A DNA stretch of 64,000 nt from Halocynthiibacter styelae (GTDB lineage: Bacteria > Pseudomonadota > Alphaproteobacteria > Rhodobacterales > Rhodobacteraceae), in contig NZ_JADCKQ010000008.1 of assembly GCF_016123485.1 (NCBI RefSeq), forward strand, positions 115,844 to 179,843, written 5' to 3'. The position numbers and the translations under genes are program-made. A model generated the notes under the pieces. The model saw only the letters and a list, made by a program, of their open reading frames with translations. It was not told where the DNA came from and did not search any database. The first letter of the stretch is position 1. Every line of letters starts with the position of its first letter. Of the stretch, positions 54,000 through 63,083 are shown one piece after another.

Positions 54000-54215
54000 T
54001 GTGAAAAGACACATAGTTTTGCCTTTTCTAACCGAAGTCTTACCTTTAGCGCCACATAGTTTTGCCATTGGATGATTTTCGCTCAAAAATGACCTCCTAC
54101 AAAATTCGATGATTCTCCGAATTTTCTTCGTGAGAGAATACAGTGCTTTTACATTTTGGAATAAGTTGTCCCTCGACGATCCGCTCGGGAGGGTGAGGCA
54201 CAAAGGGCGGGAAGT
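54000..54215 (+). repeat. Transposon left end 2 (remnant)
   Basis: Second copy of the left terminus with CACATAGTTTTGCC at 54010 and 54053; same sequence as 39313-39528 with divergence growing after about 110 bp. No tni genes follow; unrelated sequence starts near 54216 and the quinone oxidoreductase fragment at about 54332. Confidence 0.78.
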
Positions 54216-54331
54216 AGCCATTCGCTGCACCTGCACGCACTGTAGCTCGCCACAGATATTTTCAGTTTCTGACACACTAAGTTGCAGCACCGTTTTTTGC
54301 AAAGTACTGCAATTAACTATTACAAATAGAC

Positions 54332-55186
54332 AGTTATCTCGATATCTACCAGCGCAGTGGCGCGGATAAATCTAACCCATTGCCGGCCGGTATTGGTGTC
54401 GAAGGTGCGGGGGTGATTGAGGCGCTTGGGCCAGAGGCAACAGGTTTTTCTGTCGGGGATCGTGTGGCCTATATTGGTGGACCTGCCGGGGCCTATTCTG
54501 AGCTGCGCAATATCCCCATCGCGCGCCTGGTAAAGCTGCCCGACTGGATAACAGATGAGATTGCCGCTGCGACGATCTTTAAGGGTCTTACTGCAGAATA
54601 CCTGATCCATCGCTGTGTTCCGGTACAGGCCGACCAATGGGTTTTGTTTCATGCTGCTGCAGGTGGCGTCGGCTCCCTTGCTTGCCAGTGGCTGCGGGCA
54701 ACCGGGGCGCGTGTTATCGGAACAGTAGGATCGGAAGAAAAGATCGAAATTGCACGTGCAAACGGTTGTGAACATGTGTTTCTGTCCCACGATCCTGATC
54801 TTGCGCAAAAGGTACGGGACCTGAGCGGAGGCGTTCATGTGGTTTACGACTCGATTGGGGCGGATACTTTCATAGCGTCGTTGGATTCCCTCCGACCGCG
54901 AGGCTCTATGGTCAGCATTGGCGCAGCCTCTGGTCCGCCGCCTGAAGTAAATGTGGGGGAACTCGTGCGCCGGGGATCATTGCATCTGACGCGTCCTTCC
55001 ATTGCACATTATACCGCAGATCCCCTAGAGTATCAGGAAGCCTCCAATCGCCTATTCGATGCTTTGAAGGAGGGCTCTGTTCAGCCCGCAAAAATTACGG
55101 AGTTTACCCTTTCAGATGCCGCAAACGCCCAGCGATTGATTGAAGCACGCAAAACAACAGGATCCGTTGTTCTGCGGCCAAACTAA
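54332..55186 (+). pseudogene. Quinone oxidoreductase-type dehydrogenase, 5' truncated
   Basis: Zinc-free medium-chain dehydrogenase (NADPH:quinone reductase type). The visible part starts in YLDIYQRSG, a motif normally near residue 45-50, followed by GIGVEGAGVIEALG, the nucleotide-binding HAAAGGVGSLACQW and a complete C-terminus. A stop occurs at 54314 in frame; the first about 40 codons are missing. The cut is just beyond the left-end-2 remnant, so an insertion or deletion there removed the 5' end. Translation from TTG 54380 is conceivable but without function evidence. Confidence 0.8.
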
Positions 55187-55221
55187 CTGCGCTGAGCTTA
55201 CAGTTAAGCGTTGGGATTCGG

Positions 55222-55253
55222 GGCAATACTGTTTTGTTTTCAACAGTATTGCC
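55222..55253 (+). terminator. Long hairpin downstream of quinone oxidoreductase fragment
   Basis: Perfect 12-bp stem GGCAATACTGTT/AACAGTATTGCC with an 8-base T-rich loop. No T-run follows, so terminator function is uncertain. Confidence 0.5.
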
Positions 55254-55534
55254 TCAAACAAGTTATAGTCCACGGGCCTGCTTTGGGGCAGCGTACCGTC
55301 AAACGTTGAGGCGAAATCTGTGCTATTATCCGCTGCCGAGGTAAAACGTATCGCTGAAACGCCGCAAGTCGGCTTGGAGCCCTTAGTGACAATGTTCTGC
55401 CATGCGGCTAATGACGGCTTACAGGACTGAAGACAAAAGAGAAAAAACCATGTTCAAACGAATTTCAGGCCTATTAGTGTCAACAGCTGGGAAGCTGTAC
55501 TCCCGGGCGTGAGTCAACTAAGAATACCATAAAG
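55254..55534. other. Non-coding stretch before IS remnant
   Basis: About 280 bp without a supportable gene. Probably degenerate sequence around the IS insertion; no clear regulatory sites seen. Confidence 0.4.
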
Positions 55535-55703
55535 TATGACAAACGTCGGTACAAACGGCACAACTGCCCATCTCAGGGCATTGATTGAATGGGTATTTAC
55601 CAAATTCAAGGACTTACGGCTGAGTGCAACCCGCTATGATAGTTGCCCGAATGTATTCATTTCAACAATCCTGCTCGCTGTTACTGTTATAATATGGTTA
55701 TGA
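55535..55703 (+). mobile_element. IS5-family transposase 3' remnant
   Basis: Two frames together give YDKRRYKRHN, then IEWVFTKFKDLRLSATRYDS and CPNVFISTILLAVTVIIWL before TGA. This is the C-terminal end of IS5-type DDE transposases (normally ...RIERMFSKLKDWRRIATRYD...). A frameshift and stop lie between the parts. No 5' portion remains. Confidence 0.75.
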
Positions 55704-55712
55704 GTCCTGAAC

Positions 55713-56669
55713 CTAAGCTTTGGTCTGCGTGCTTGACGGCATTTTGAACAATCCTGTAACGATTGCTACGCCCGCGAATATTAACATCAAGCCAACAAAC
55801 AAGGTTGCCGACAGAGTTTCACCAAGAAGCAGGCTTCCCAGTAGAACACTGAAGCCAGCGCGCATGTAGCCTCCTGTTGTAACCCCCAATGGGCCAAGCG
55901 TCCGTACAAGACGGAAATAGATCATCATCGCAATTGCCGTTGAAAACACGCCCAAGGCACAGACTGCCACAATAGCTGGTGTGGTGGGTGACAAGCCTAG
56001 CGGATCGTCTACAAAATAGGACACAGGAGCCATCAAAAGTGCGGCAAACGCCATGGCGCATACCGCTGTCAGAACAGGGGATTGGTCAGAGAATTTCTTG
56101 GCGTTCAGCGCTGCAAACGCATAGCTAATGCTGGCACCAGTTATCGCGAGTTGGCCAAGGATCGTACTTTCATCACCTACGATCACCGAAGGCCCCATGA
56201 TGATCAAGACACCGATAAATCCAAAAAACAGGCCAATGAACTGCTGCACGGCGGCCGCCCTGTCACGCAAGACAAAATACCCAATCAGGAATATGAACAA
56301 AGGGGGTGTGGTATTGAGAAGCCCGGCAAGGCCGCTGTCAATGTGCTTTTGACCCCAACTAATAAGCGTGAACGGCAGTGCGCTTTGAAGAATGCCCTGG
56401 AGCAGCAATGCCCCCCAACGTGCGCGGGACTTTGGGAAAGTTACACCGCTCCAAAAAGCCGCAAGCAACAGAATTGATGCGCCAATCGCAAGGCGACCAA
56501 ACACGATTGTGGCAGGTGGTATGGTATCAATTGCGAATTCTATAAGGGTAAAGGAACCGCCCCAAAGGAACGACAAAATAACCAGAAGAAAAATCTCGCG
56601 AACGATGTTTTGAGGTGGTTGGAACATTCGTGAAGCTTGGCTTGTTGTTGTGCGCACAGTCGTTGGCAC
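55713..56669 (-). CDS. EamA/DMT-family exporter
   Basis: About 300-318 residues, ten hydrophobic segments in two EamA repeats (FLLVILSFLWGGSFTLIEFA; later LGVTTGGYMRAGFSVLLGS). Family members export amino acids or metabolites. The start may be the GTG at 56669 or the ATG at 56627 (MFQPPQN); neither has a good ribosome site. Lies 73 bp after the decarboxylase gene on the same strand, so it might export a product of that pathway. Confidence 0.82.
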   Translation of the reverse strand: MPTTVRTTTSQASRMFQPPQNIVREIFLLVILSFLWGGSFTLIEFAIDTIPPATIVFGRLAIGASILLLAAFWSGVTFPKSRARWGALLLQGILQSALPFTLISWGQKHIDSGLAGLLNTTPPLFIFLIGYFVLRDRAAAVQQFIGLFFGFIGVLIIMGPSVIVGDESTILGQLAITGASISYAFAALNAKKFSDQSPVLTAVCAMAFAALLMAPVSYFVDDPLGLSPTTPAIVAVCALGVFSTAIAMMIYFRLVRTLGPLGVTTGGYMRAGFSVLLGSLLLGETLSATLFVGLMLIFAGVAIVTGLFKMPSSTQTKA

Positions 56670-56742
56670 CTGCGCCGCAATAAATCAAAGAGTGCAACTG
56701 CGGCAAATCCGAGGGAAAATATGCTAATTCGTCACTCAAACC

Positions 56743-57855
56743 CTATCGAAGGCAGCGTTCGATCCGCTGGGAAACAAGATCTACATCAGCATGGGAATTG
56801 GCCGCAACGTGGCGCAACCAGAGCTCTCCGTTGATCTTGGTGCTTGAAGCACTTTCCCCGAGTTCACGCAGTACGTATTCTGGCGATCCAACCGTGGGCC
56901 GCCAGTTGACGACACCTGTTTCGGGCATTTGCTTCAGTTCAGCTTTCGGGTGGGATTGCAGAAAGTCAGCCAAATGCTCCGCCATATCCATACCGTGTTC
57001 AATTCGTTGGGCTAACCCATCTTGGCCCCAGGCAAGTAGCGTGGCCAATAAAGGAATTGCGGCAGCGCCTCTGGAACCTTGGACGCCAATATTCGGGACC
57101 GCAAGATAGTCGCCCCCAAAACTGACGAGATCCTGCGATTCGGTATCTGAAAAGAGGATTAAGGCTGAATCCTTAGGTTGAAAGAACCATTTGTGGGCAG
57201 AGATAGAGATGCTGTCAGCATCCTCTATTCCGTCAAGCAGAGAGGCGTGTTTACTCAATTTCAAAGGGCCTGCCCAAGCTGCATCAACATGTGTCCAGAG
57301 CGCACCCGTTTTACCCAATGGGTCCACCATACCTCGCCCGGTGGTGCCCGCGGTGAGAACCAAACATGTGTTACTCAGATCGGCCATTTTTGGAAGCTCA
57401 ATTCTGCCATGCCCGTCAACAGGAAGGGCCTGATACTCCATCGCCAATATATGCGCCGCCTTGGCCACCGAGAGATGTGCGTCAACAGACGCCACTACAC
57501 GTGTGGCCCCCGTTTCACGCGCGCACCATAGCGCGGTTAGGTTTGCAAGCGTTGACCCGCCACACATATGCCCATCTGCCATACCCCAAACCGGTGCCAG
57601 CCACTCAATCAGACGGCGTTCGACGTCGGTTGCAAATGGACTCAGGTCAGGATGCAAAAGGTTTTGATTGAATTGCGCATTCAACCCCACCAGCTTTGAC
57701 GCAATACCGGGTGTTGGCGGGTCCATATGGGCCAACGCGATGTCCGATCCCAAATTGGCAGATCGCACCTTAATGTCGTGGCTTAGTAAGTCATAGGCAG
57801 CCTGTTCACCCATGCCGGTTTTGGGCAACAACTTTGTGTACTTGTCCAGTTTCAT
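56743..57855 (-). CDS. PLP-dependent group II decarboxylase-like protein
   Basis: 370 residues. PLP fold with the cofactor lysine in SISAHKWFFQPKD, the substrate-end GGSTLANLTALWCARE and HVDAAWAGP. Related to aromatic amino acid and glutamate decarboxylases, shorter than most. The ATG at 57855 overlaps the stop of the MOSC-reductase gene (ATGA); the longer open frame upstream is not needed. Confidence 0.85.
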   Translation of the reverse strand: MKLDKYTKLLPKTGMGEQAAYDLLSHDIKVRSANLGSDIALAHMDPPTPGIASKLVGLNAQFNQNLLHPDLSPFATDVERRLIEWLAPVWGMADGHMCGGSTLANLTALWCARETGATRVVASVDAHLSVAKAAHILAMEYQALPVDGHGRIELPKMADLSNTCLVLTAGTTGRGMVDPLGKTGALWTHVDAAWAGPLKLSKHASLLDGIEDADSISISAHKWFFQPKDSALILFSDTESQDLVSFGGDYLAVPNIGVQGSRGAAAIPLLATLLAWGQDGLAQRIEHGMDMAEHLADFLQSHPKAELKQMPETGVVNWRPTVGSPEYVLRELGESASSTKINGELWLRHVAANSHADVDLVSQRIERCLR

Positions 57856-59630
57856 CAAATGTCCAACGTAAGAGTTTCTTTCGGAATGCTGGTGCAAACC
57901 AGCGTTTGCTTTTCGTCTTCGCCCTCTGTTCCAACCAACCGGGTGGCGGTGCCAGAAAGAACCGAACAATTGCAGGTTTTGCACAACCCAGCACGACAAT
58001 GAGATGGTATTATAGCCCCCCGCACCTCTGCAAAATCCAGCAACGTTCCGTCCGCTGGCGTCCAGTAATCAGTGACGCCTGACTGCGCCAAGGTCACTTT
58101 GATTGGCTCTGAATCCGGGATCGGGCGCATGTCGGTTTCGACGCCTGGCGAACTGAAGGTATCTAGGAAGATGCGTTCACCATGGACGTTTGCTTGGCTC
58201 AATGCAGCAACCGCCGAATCCACAAACCCGGAAGGGCCGCAAATGTGAACATCCGCTGCGTCTTCTTTGGCACGTTGCGCAAGAGCCTGAAGATCAGGAC
58301 GCCCTGATTGCGCACCAGCGACACCAACAACATCCCGCGTCAAATAAAGACGGGTCACGGCATTTGGGAGCGCGTTTGCAGCCGTGACGATATCATCCCA
58401 AAGCGCTAATTCCTGTCCTTTGCGCGCGACATGAGTCACGTGAACAGGTTTGTCGTAATCCTGTTGCGCAAGTTCTGCCAATTTCACCGCGGTTGGTGTG
58501 ATCCCAATCCCCGCGCTCATAAAATGCAGAGCATTGCTGTTTTTGTTCAGAGTGGCCTCTCCAAACGGCCCCGTGATGATCAGGTTGCCCCCTTCAACAA
58601 CTTGATGGATCGCATTAGACCCAACGCCTTCATCGCGTTTCACCGTGATGCGCAGTAAATCGTCCTTTACTGCAGAAACCGTATAGCTGCGCCAAGTGTG
58701 GCTTTCAGATAGGTTGTGGATGCGAATAAATTGCCCGGCTTTAAAGCCCTCCATAACCCCTGTTTCCCAAAGGCTGTCGCGGATCCAAAGTGACCTGATT
58801 GCCTCGGCTTCTTCGACCGTTCTTTCGACAACCGCAGGACGGGGCCAGTCGGGTAAGGCAGGCGCAGTGCTTACGTTCGCAGCAGCTTTGACTTGGTGGC
58901 CTTGCAAGTGTTCGCGTGTTTCAATTTTAGCACCCGGTACAATGGTGCCCGATGTGTGGACAGTGGCGTAAACTCCGCAAAACATATGTCCAAAATGGCG
59001 GATCAACAACGCAGGCATATTGAGATCAGTTCTGCCGGTTTTGACATCAACAGATGTGGTTTTGCAGCGATCAATCGGACGAATGACGTCAAACTGGGCG
59101 TCTCCGATCCCCAATCTCGTACCCAGCCATTGAAATTCCGACCAAGGTTCTGCACACACATAGATATTTGCCCGAAACCGCAGCGGGTCAATCGGGCGAC
59201 CGGCCATTTTGGCTATCGATTCGACAGTCGATAAATTGATGATTGAAATTGTTGCGTCTTGATGATCCCAGTATCCGCGATTACCGGTGGCACGGTGAAT
59301 TGACGCTTGCCCCCCAAAAGCAGCACTCAACTCGTCTAGGTTGCTGCTATTCGCATCTATAGTTTCAGAAATGCCAGTCGGTGACGTCAACCTTAGGTCG
59401 CGATCGTCTTCGTTGATTTGAAATGTCGTCAGATCAGGACGGATCGTCATGCGCTGAAAGGCTTGGCAAGGGGTCCAAGCCCCATGACCTTCGACAGCCA
59501 TTGCCCCACTGCCCAACCCAATGGCACGATCACCAGCGATGCCTTCGTTCGGCCGAAGCATTGCCTGCTTAAGGCGCTCGCCTGGGAAGCCTTTGATCGG
59601 GTAACGATAGATATTCTCGACGGTGCTCAT
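57855..59630 (-). CDS. MOSC - ferredoxin reductase - 2Fe-2S fusion protein
   Basis: 591 residues. N-terminal MOSC part (VENIYRYPIKGFPGERL) to about 260; then a FAD/NAD reductase domain (GQFIRIHNLSESHTWRSYTV, GPFGEATLN, HFMSAGIGITPTAVKL) and a C-terminal 2Fe-2S domain with CRAGLCKTCNC and a distal VCTSIP. It can move electrons from NAD(P)H to an acceptor, perhaps through the MOSC part. ATG at 59630 has AAAGGA 8 bp upstream. Confidence 0.86.
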   Translation of the reverse strand: MSTVENIYRYPIKGFPGERLKQAMLRPNEGIAGDRAIGLGSGAMAVEGHGAWTPCQAFQRMTIRPDLTTFQINEDDRDLRLTSPTGISETIDANSSNLDELSAAFGGQASIHRATGNRGYWDHQDATISIINLSTVESIAKMAGRPIDPLRFRANIYVCAEPWSEFQWLGTRLGIGDAQFDVIRPIDRCKTTSVDVKTGRTDLNMPALLIRHFGHMFCGVYATVHTSGTIVPGAKIETREHLQGHQVKAAANVSTAPALPDWPRPAVVERTVEEAEAIRSLWIRDSLWETGVMEGFKAGQFIRIHNLSESHTWRSYTVSAVKDDLLRITVKRDEGVGSNAIHQVVEGGNLIITGPFGEATLNKNSNALHFMSAGIGITPTAVKLAELAQQDYDKPVHVTHVARKGQELALWDDIVTAANALPNAVTRLYLTRDVVGVAGAQSGRPDLQALAQRAKEDAADVHICGPSGFVDSAVAALSQANVHGERIFLDTFSSPGVETDMRPIPDSEPIKVTLAQSGVTDYWTPADGTLLDFAEVRGAIIPSHCRAGLCKTCNCSVLSGTATRLVGTEGEDEKQTLVCTSIPKETLTLDI

Positions 59631-59691
59631 CAAATGTGTCCTTTCGTGATGATGGCGAGGTGCTGGTCGAAGGTGTTTCGGACGGCTCCAG

Positions 59692-60777
59692 CTACGAAGG
59701 GGGGATCAGAACGATCTTTCCGATGTGCTTCTTTTCGAGGAAATCCCGCTGTGCATCCGCAATTTTGAAAAGCGGATAGGTTTCGGCCAGAAGCGGCTGG
59801 ATTTCACCGTTTTCGATATAAGAGATCAGGTTCGTAAAAACCGGTTCCTCCCAAGCCGTGCAGCCAATCAGCGAAATGTCCTTAAGATACATATCCCGCA
59901 TGTCCAGTTCGACCATGGGCCCCGCGATCGCGCCGGAAGAGACATAGGCCCCGCCGCGTTTGAGCAGTTGCAACATGATGCCAAAACCCGTGCCCGCGAC
60001 GTTGTCGATGACAATATCGACGCTCTCCTTGCCCAAGACCTCTAGCAGATCATCCTCGCGGCTCAGAACACGGTCTGCGCCGATTTGCGTGACGGCTTCG
60101 CGTTTGGAAGCACTGGTTATGGCGATAACCTCGGCGCCGCGCCGCTTCACGAGTTGTATCACCGCCGACCCCACCCCGCCTGATGCTCCTGGCACCAGAA
60201 CTTTCATGCCTTCACGCACCCCAGCGCGGTGGACCATGTTCTCAGCGGTTCCATACGCGCAGGGGATTGTGGCAAGTTCGGCATCGCTCCAATTGCAACC
60301 CACCTTGAAAATCTCGCTTTCAGGCACTTTGACATACTGCGCAAACGCGCCGTCGAAGTCAGACCCCATCCAGATGCATTCCAACCGATCAAAGCCGTGC
60401 TTGCGCATGCATGATCGTACGAGAACGCGCGCGCCGATCTGGTCGTCATTACAGCCCACGCCCACCGAAACCACTTCACCACAGCAATCCGTGCCCTGAG
60501 TAAATGGAAAGGGCGTCACTCCATTCCATCCCCCATCAGGCAGGTCGCCGTCATCACTCATGTCGCCAGTGCCCCCTGTGACCGATGAGGAATACCAACC
60601 AAGACGTGTGTTGATTTCTGTGTTGTTCACGCCTGCGGCCAACACCTTCACAAGCACCTCCTTCGGGCCCGGAACAGGAATGGGCACCGATTCGCATTCA
60701 AGCTTTTCGTAGCCCCCAGTACCGGTCGTCACGACCGCTTGCATAACTTCAGGGATCTCGACCGGTTCGCCTTGCAT
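59692..60777 (-). CDS. Medium-chain alcohol dehydrogenase/quinone oxidoreductase homologue
   Basis: 361 residues. GroES-like N-terminus (VLVKVLAAGVNNTEINTRLG), QGTDCCGEVVSVG, nucleotide motif GASGGVGSAVIQL and C-terminal FLEKKHIGKIVLIPPS. No complete set of structural zinc cysteines, so the quinone oxidoreductase group is favoured. AAAGGA lies 6 bp before the ATG at 60777. Confidence 0.85.
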   Translation of the reverse strand: MQGEPVEIPEVMQAVVTTGTGGYEKLECESVPIPVPGPKEVLVKVLAAGVNNTEINTRLGWYSSSVTGGTGDMSDDGDLPDGGWNGVTPFPFTQGTDCCGEVVSVGVGCNDDQIGARVLVRSCMRKHGFDRLECIWMGSDFDGAFAQYVKVPESEIFKVGCNWSDAELATIPCAYGTAENMVHRAGVREGMKVLVPGASGGVGSAVIQLVKRRGAEVIAITSASKREAVTQIGADRVLSREDDLLEVLGKESVDIVIDNVAGTGFGIMLQLLKRGGAYVSSGAIAGPMVELDMRDMYLKDISLIGCTAWEEPVFTNLISYIENGEIQPLLAETYPLFKIADAQRDFLEKKHIGKIVLIPPS

Positions 60778-60853
60778 TGTTTTTCCTTTCAAACTCTTGG
60801 TAGCTCACGGACTGTTCTCAGTGTGAATGTGCCCTAAACCAACCGTAAACCGA

Positions 60854-61156
60854 CTATGCTCCCGGAGTACGGTTATCGACATGCACAGGAGACTCGAAGA
60901 ACTCGATTTGCGGTTCAGCTCCGTATTTTTTCTCAACCATTTCGCGCCAAGGCCCTGCGTATGTCGCCTCTGCCGCCTCTCGGCTCTCCCAAAAGTACAG
61001 GCCGCCAACCGTCTTTCCGTCTTCTGAACGAAAATAATGTTTCAGCAACAGGCCCGGGTGGCCCTTGTATTTCGGGGCCGTGCTTTCAAAGATCGCGGTC
61101 GCTTCGACCAGCGATATGGGGGTATCAAGATTGAAGCGTACTTGAGTAAACAGCAT
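60854..61156 (-). CDS. YdhR-like monooxygenase-fold protein
   Basis: 100 residues: FTQVRFNLDTPISLVEATAI, then GLLLKHYFRSEDGKTVGGLY and FWESREAAEA. This matches the YdhR/ABM-type dimeric barrel. Ferredoxin-like fold with unknown substrate; with its neighbours probably part of an oxidative pathway for a small organic molecule. AAAGGA precedes the start. Confidence 0.78.
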   Translation of the reverse strand: MLFTQVRFNLDTPISLVEATAIFESTAPKYKGHPGLLLKHYFRSEDGKTVGGLYFWESREAAEATYAGPWREMVEKKYGAEPQIEFFESPVHVDNRTPGA

Positions 61157-61228
61157 TTGATATTCCTTTCAGGTGTTTTAAATTCCGGGCTGCGGCCCGT
61201 CCTTACGTCATAGGTTCCGATCTGATGT

Positions 61229-62443
61229 TCAACACGGCGCAGAGGATTCCGGAAATCTTGCGCGCCATAGAAGGCAGCGTTGCGCATCGCGTTCATCATA
61301 GGCATCCATGGCAGCCTGAGGGTCCATGGCGAACTCACCTTCAGCGTCCCCACCAAGAGCCGTCAGGCGCATTGAATACCACGCCGTGATGCCGCCGCGC
61401 GGTGGTGCATCAAACACCGGAAATTCTGGATCGCCACCGTCGCTTAACCAAGTGTTCGCCAGCGACGGGTCCAACACCATAGCGCGGGCAAGGCTGATCG
61501 CATCAACCGCGTCGTCTTGCACGGCTCTAACCGCCTGATCCCGGGACACAAACCCGCCAGTCAGCATGATTGGAATAGACGTAACGCCTTTGGCCCGCTG
61601 GGCGACGTCGATGAAGTAGGGTTCTGATGATGACGCGCCATCGGAACTCGACGCAGCACCAGGGAAATAGGTGCCGCCGCTGATATCGATCAAGTCCACC
61701 GATGTGCCGTCGAGTAATCGCACGACCTCCAGTGCGTCATCAGTTGTCAGACCACCTTCTAGATTGTCGGTTGCGTTGATTCTGATGCCAATCGGATAGG
61801 TTGGCCCGACAGCTTGGCGAACCGCGTCGATCACCTCGTCGATGATGCGGAAGCGCCCACTTATCGCGCCCCCATAGGCGTCGGTCCGATGATTGAAGAG
61901 AGGCGAAAGAAACTGACTGAACAGGAAACCATGACCGGCGTGGATTTGCACCCCCCCAAAGCCCGCCGCCTGTGCGACAGTCGCCGCTTGTGCGTAGGTT
62001 TGGGGAAGCTCTTGGATTTCATCCAATGACATGCCGTCGCATTTCAACCCTTCAACGTCCAAAGGAGATGGCCCTTTAGGGTTGCTGATTGGTCCATGAG
62101 CCAGCGCTCCGGCGTGACCAAGCTGTGGCCAGATATGGGCGCCATTTTTTGAACCGCGTTTCGCCAGTTCCTTCAGGGCTGACATGTCCGCGTCCGCGAC
62201 TAAAACAAGATTGCCGGGTTTTTCAGGGTAGTGCGGAGCTACCTGCATTTCACCGATCAAAGACAGGGCAGCACCTCCCTCGGCCCATCGTTCATACAAA
62301 CGCATCTGCGCTTCAGTGGGGTTCCCGGCACCATCACCAAGCGAGTCTGACATCGCCGATTTTATCAATCTGTTTTTCAAGCGGACTCCACAGGGTAGGT
62401 CCAATGGCTGCGCCAGCAGGTTTGTTACTTCGTTGGCTTTCAT
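61229..62443 (-). CDS. Old yellow enzyme-family NADH:flavin oxidoreductase
   Basis: 404 residues, FMN-dependent ene reductase type. LKNRLIKSAMSDSLGDG near the start, VQIHAGHGFLFSQFLSPLFN with catalytic His pair region, RTDAYGGAISGRFRII and C-terminal SLARAMVLDPSLANTW. GGAGGG lies 7 bp before the ATG at 62443. First gene of the catabolic or redox cluster, with the operator at 62461 just upstream. Confidence 0.9.
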   Translation of the reverse strand: MKANEVTNLLAQPLDLPCGVRLKNRLIKSAMSDSLGDGAGNPTEAQMRLYERWAEGGAALSLIGEMQVAPHYPEKPGNLVLVADADMSALKELAKRGSKNGAHIWPQLGHAGALAHGPISNPKGPSPLDVEGLKCDGMSLDEIQELPQTYAQAATVAQAAGFGGVQIHAGHGFLFSQFLSPLFNHRTDAYGGAISGRFRIIDEVIDAVRQAVGPTYPIGIRINATDNLEGGLTTDDALEVVRLLDGTSVDLIDISGGTYFPGAASSSDGASSSEPYFIDVAQRAKGVTSIPIMLTGGFVSRDQAVRAVQDDAVDAISLARAMVLDPSLANTWLSDGGDPEFPVFDAPPRGGITAWYSMRLTALGGDAEGEFAMDPQAAMDAYDERDAQRCLLWRARFPESSAPC

Positions 62444-62460
62444 ATCATCCCTCCATCGGA

Positions 62461-62472
62461 ATATCTCGATAT
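62461..62472. promoter_or_regulatory. Operator upstream of the OYE-family gene
   Basis: ATATCTCGATAT (dyad ATATC-TC-GATAT). The identical 12-mer recurs at 62840 before the arsR-type gene. It is 18 bp upstream of the OYE start codon. Confidence 0.7.
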
Positions 62473-62522
62473 TTCAGTTTTATTGTGCAAAACTCGGTAC
62501 TGAACGGGTTCCCTCACGGCAT

Positions 62523-62831
62523 CTATGGTTTCAGAAGTTCGTTCTGGACGGCGGTTACGAACGCTTGAATGCTGTTTTCGTCGCGCCGGTAGAACGTCCA
62601 CTGGCCGTGGCGTTCGGCGATCACGAAACCTGCTTGCTTCAGCAAGCCCATATAGTTTGAAATTGTGGACTGTGAGAGTTTCGCTTTTTCCTGAATATAT
62701 GCGACGCACACGCCTTCTAGGTCTTCGTGCCCCGGCAAGGCAGGCGGAAAATTTGATCGGTCTTTAAGCCATTCCAAAATTTGGCGGCGAACTGGATTGT
62801 TTAAAGTTGATATTGATTTTTCTAAGTCCAT
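62523..62831 (-). CDS. ArsR-family winged-helix regulator
   Basis: 102 residues. ISTLNNPVRRQILEWLKDRS at the start, recognition helix LSQSTISNYMGLLKQAGFVI, wing ERHGQWTFYRRDEN. No classical metal-binding ELCVCD motif, so it probably senses an organic ligand or a redox state. The ATG has no clear ribosome site, so a leaderless start is possible. Upstream operator at 62840 suggests autoregulation; it likely controls the downstream enzyme cluster. Confidence 0.85.
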   Translation of the reverse strand: MDLEKSISTLNNPVRRQILEWLKDRSNFPPALPGHEDLEGVCVAYIQEKAKLSQSTISNYMGLLKQAGFVIAERHGQWTFYRRDENSIQAFVTAVQNELLKP

Positions 62832-63083
62832 AAATCGAAATATCTCGATATCAATGCAATTGTCAAGCTTACTTCAAATTGGTAAAGTGGACAGTCGCAA
62901 AGGAAACATGAGCGGCAAATTTGGCTCACTAAAAGCTCGGCAGCCCGGAGGGCTCATATATCGCAGGGCGGAAAAGCCTTGGGGGAATCAATGTCAGACA
63001 TTCAACCATAGTGCAACGGACGGCAGGAAAGAGCTTTTCGTCCGATGCCATGCGGCCCATGAATGACGGTTAAGCAAGCTTTT
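62832..63083. other. Intergenic region between arsR-type and tetR genes
   Basis: About 250 bp. Carries the ArsR operator at its left end. The rest (62880-63070) holds no supportable gene. Confidence 0.4.
62840..62851. promoter_or_regulatory. Operator upstream of arsR-type gene
   Basis: Second copy of ATATCTCGATAT, 8 bp upstream of the regulator's start codon. Confidence 0.7.

Noticed and set aside
39307..54215. CRISPR array or CRISPR-associated transposon
   Set aside because: The repeats are long transposon ends, not short regularly spaced repeats with spacers. No cas gene motif was seen, so guide-RNA targeting is not supported.
54333..54346. Third copy of the ArsR-type operator (TATCTCGATATC)
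   Set aside because: It lies inside the coding remnant of the quinone oxidoreductase at codons for YLDIY, so the match is probably chance.
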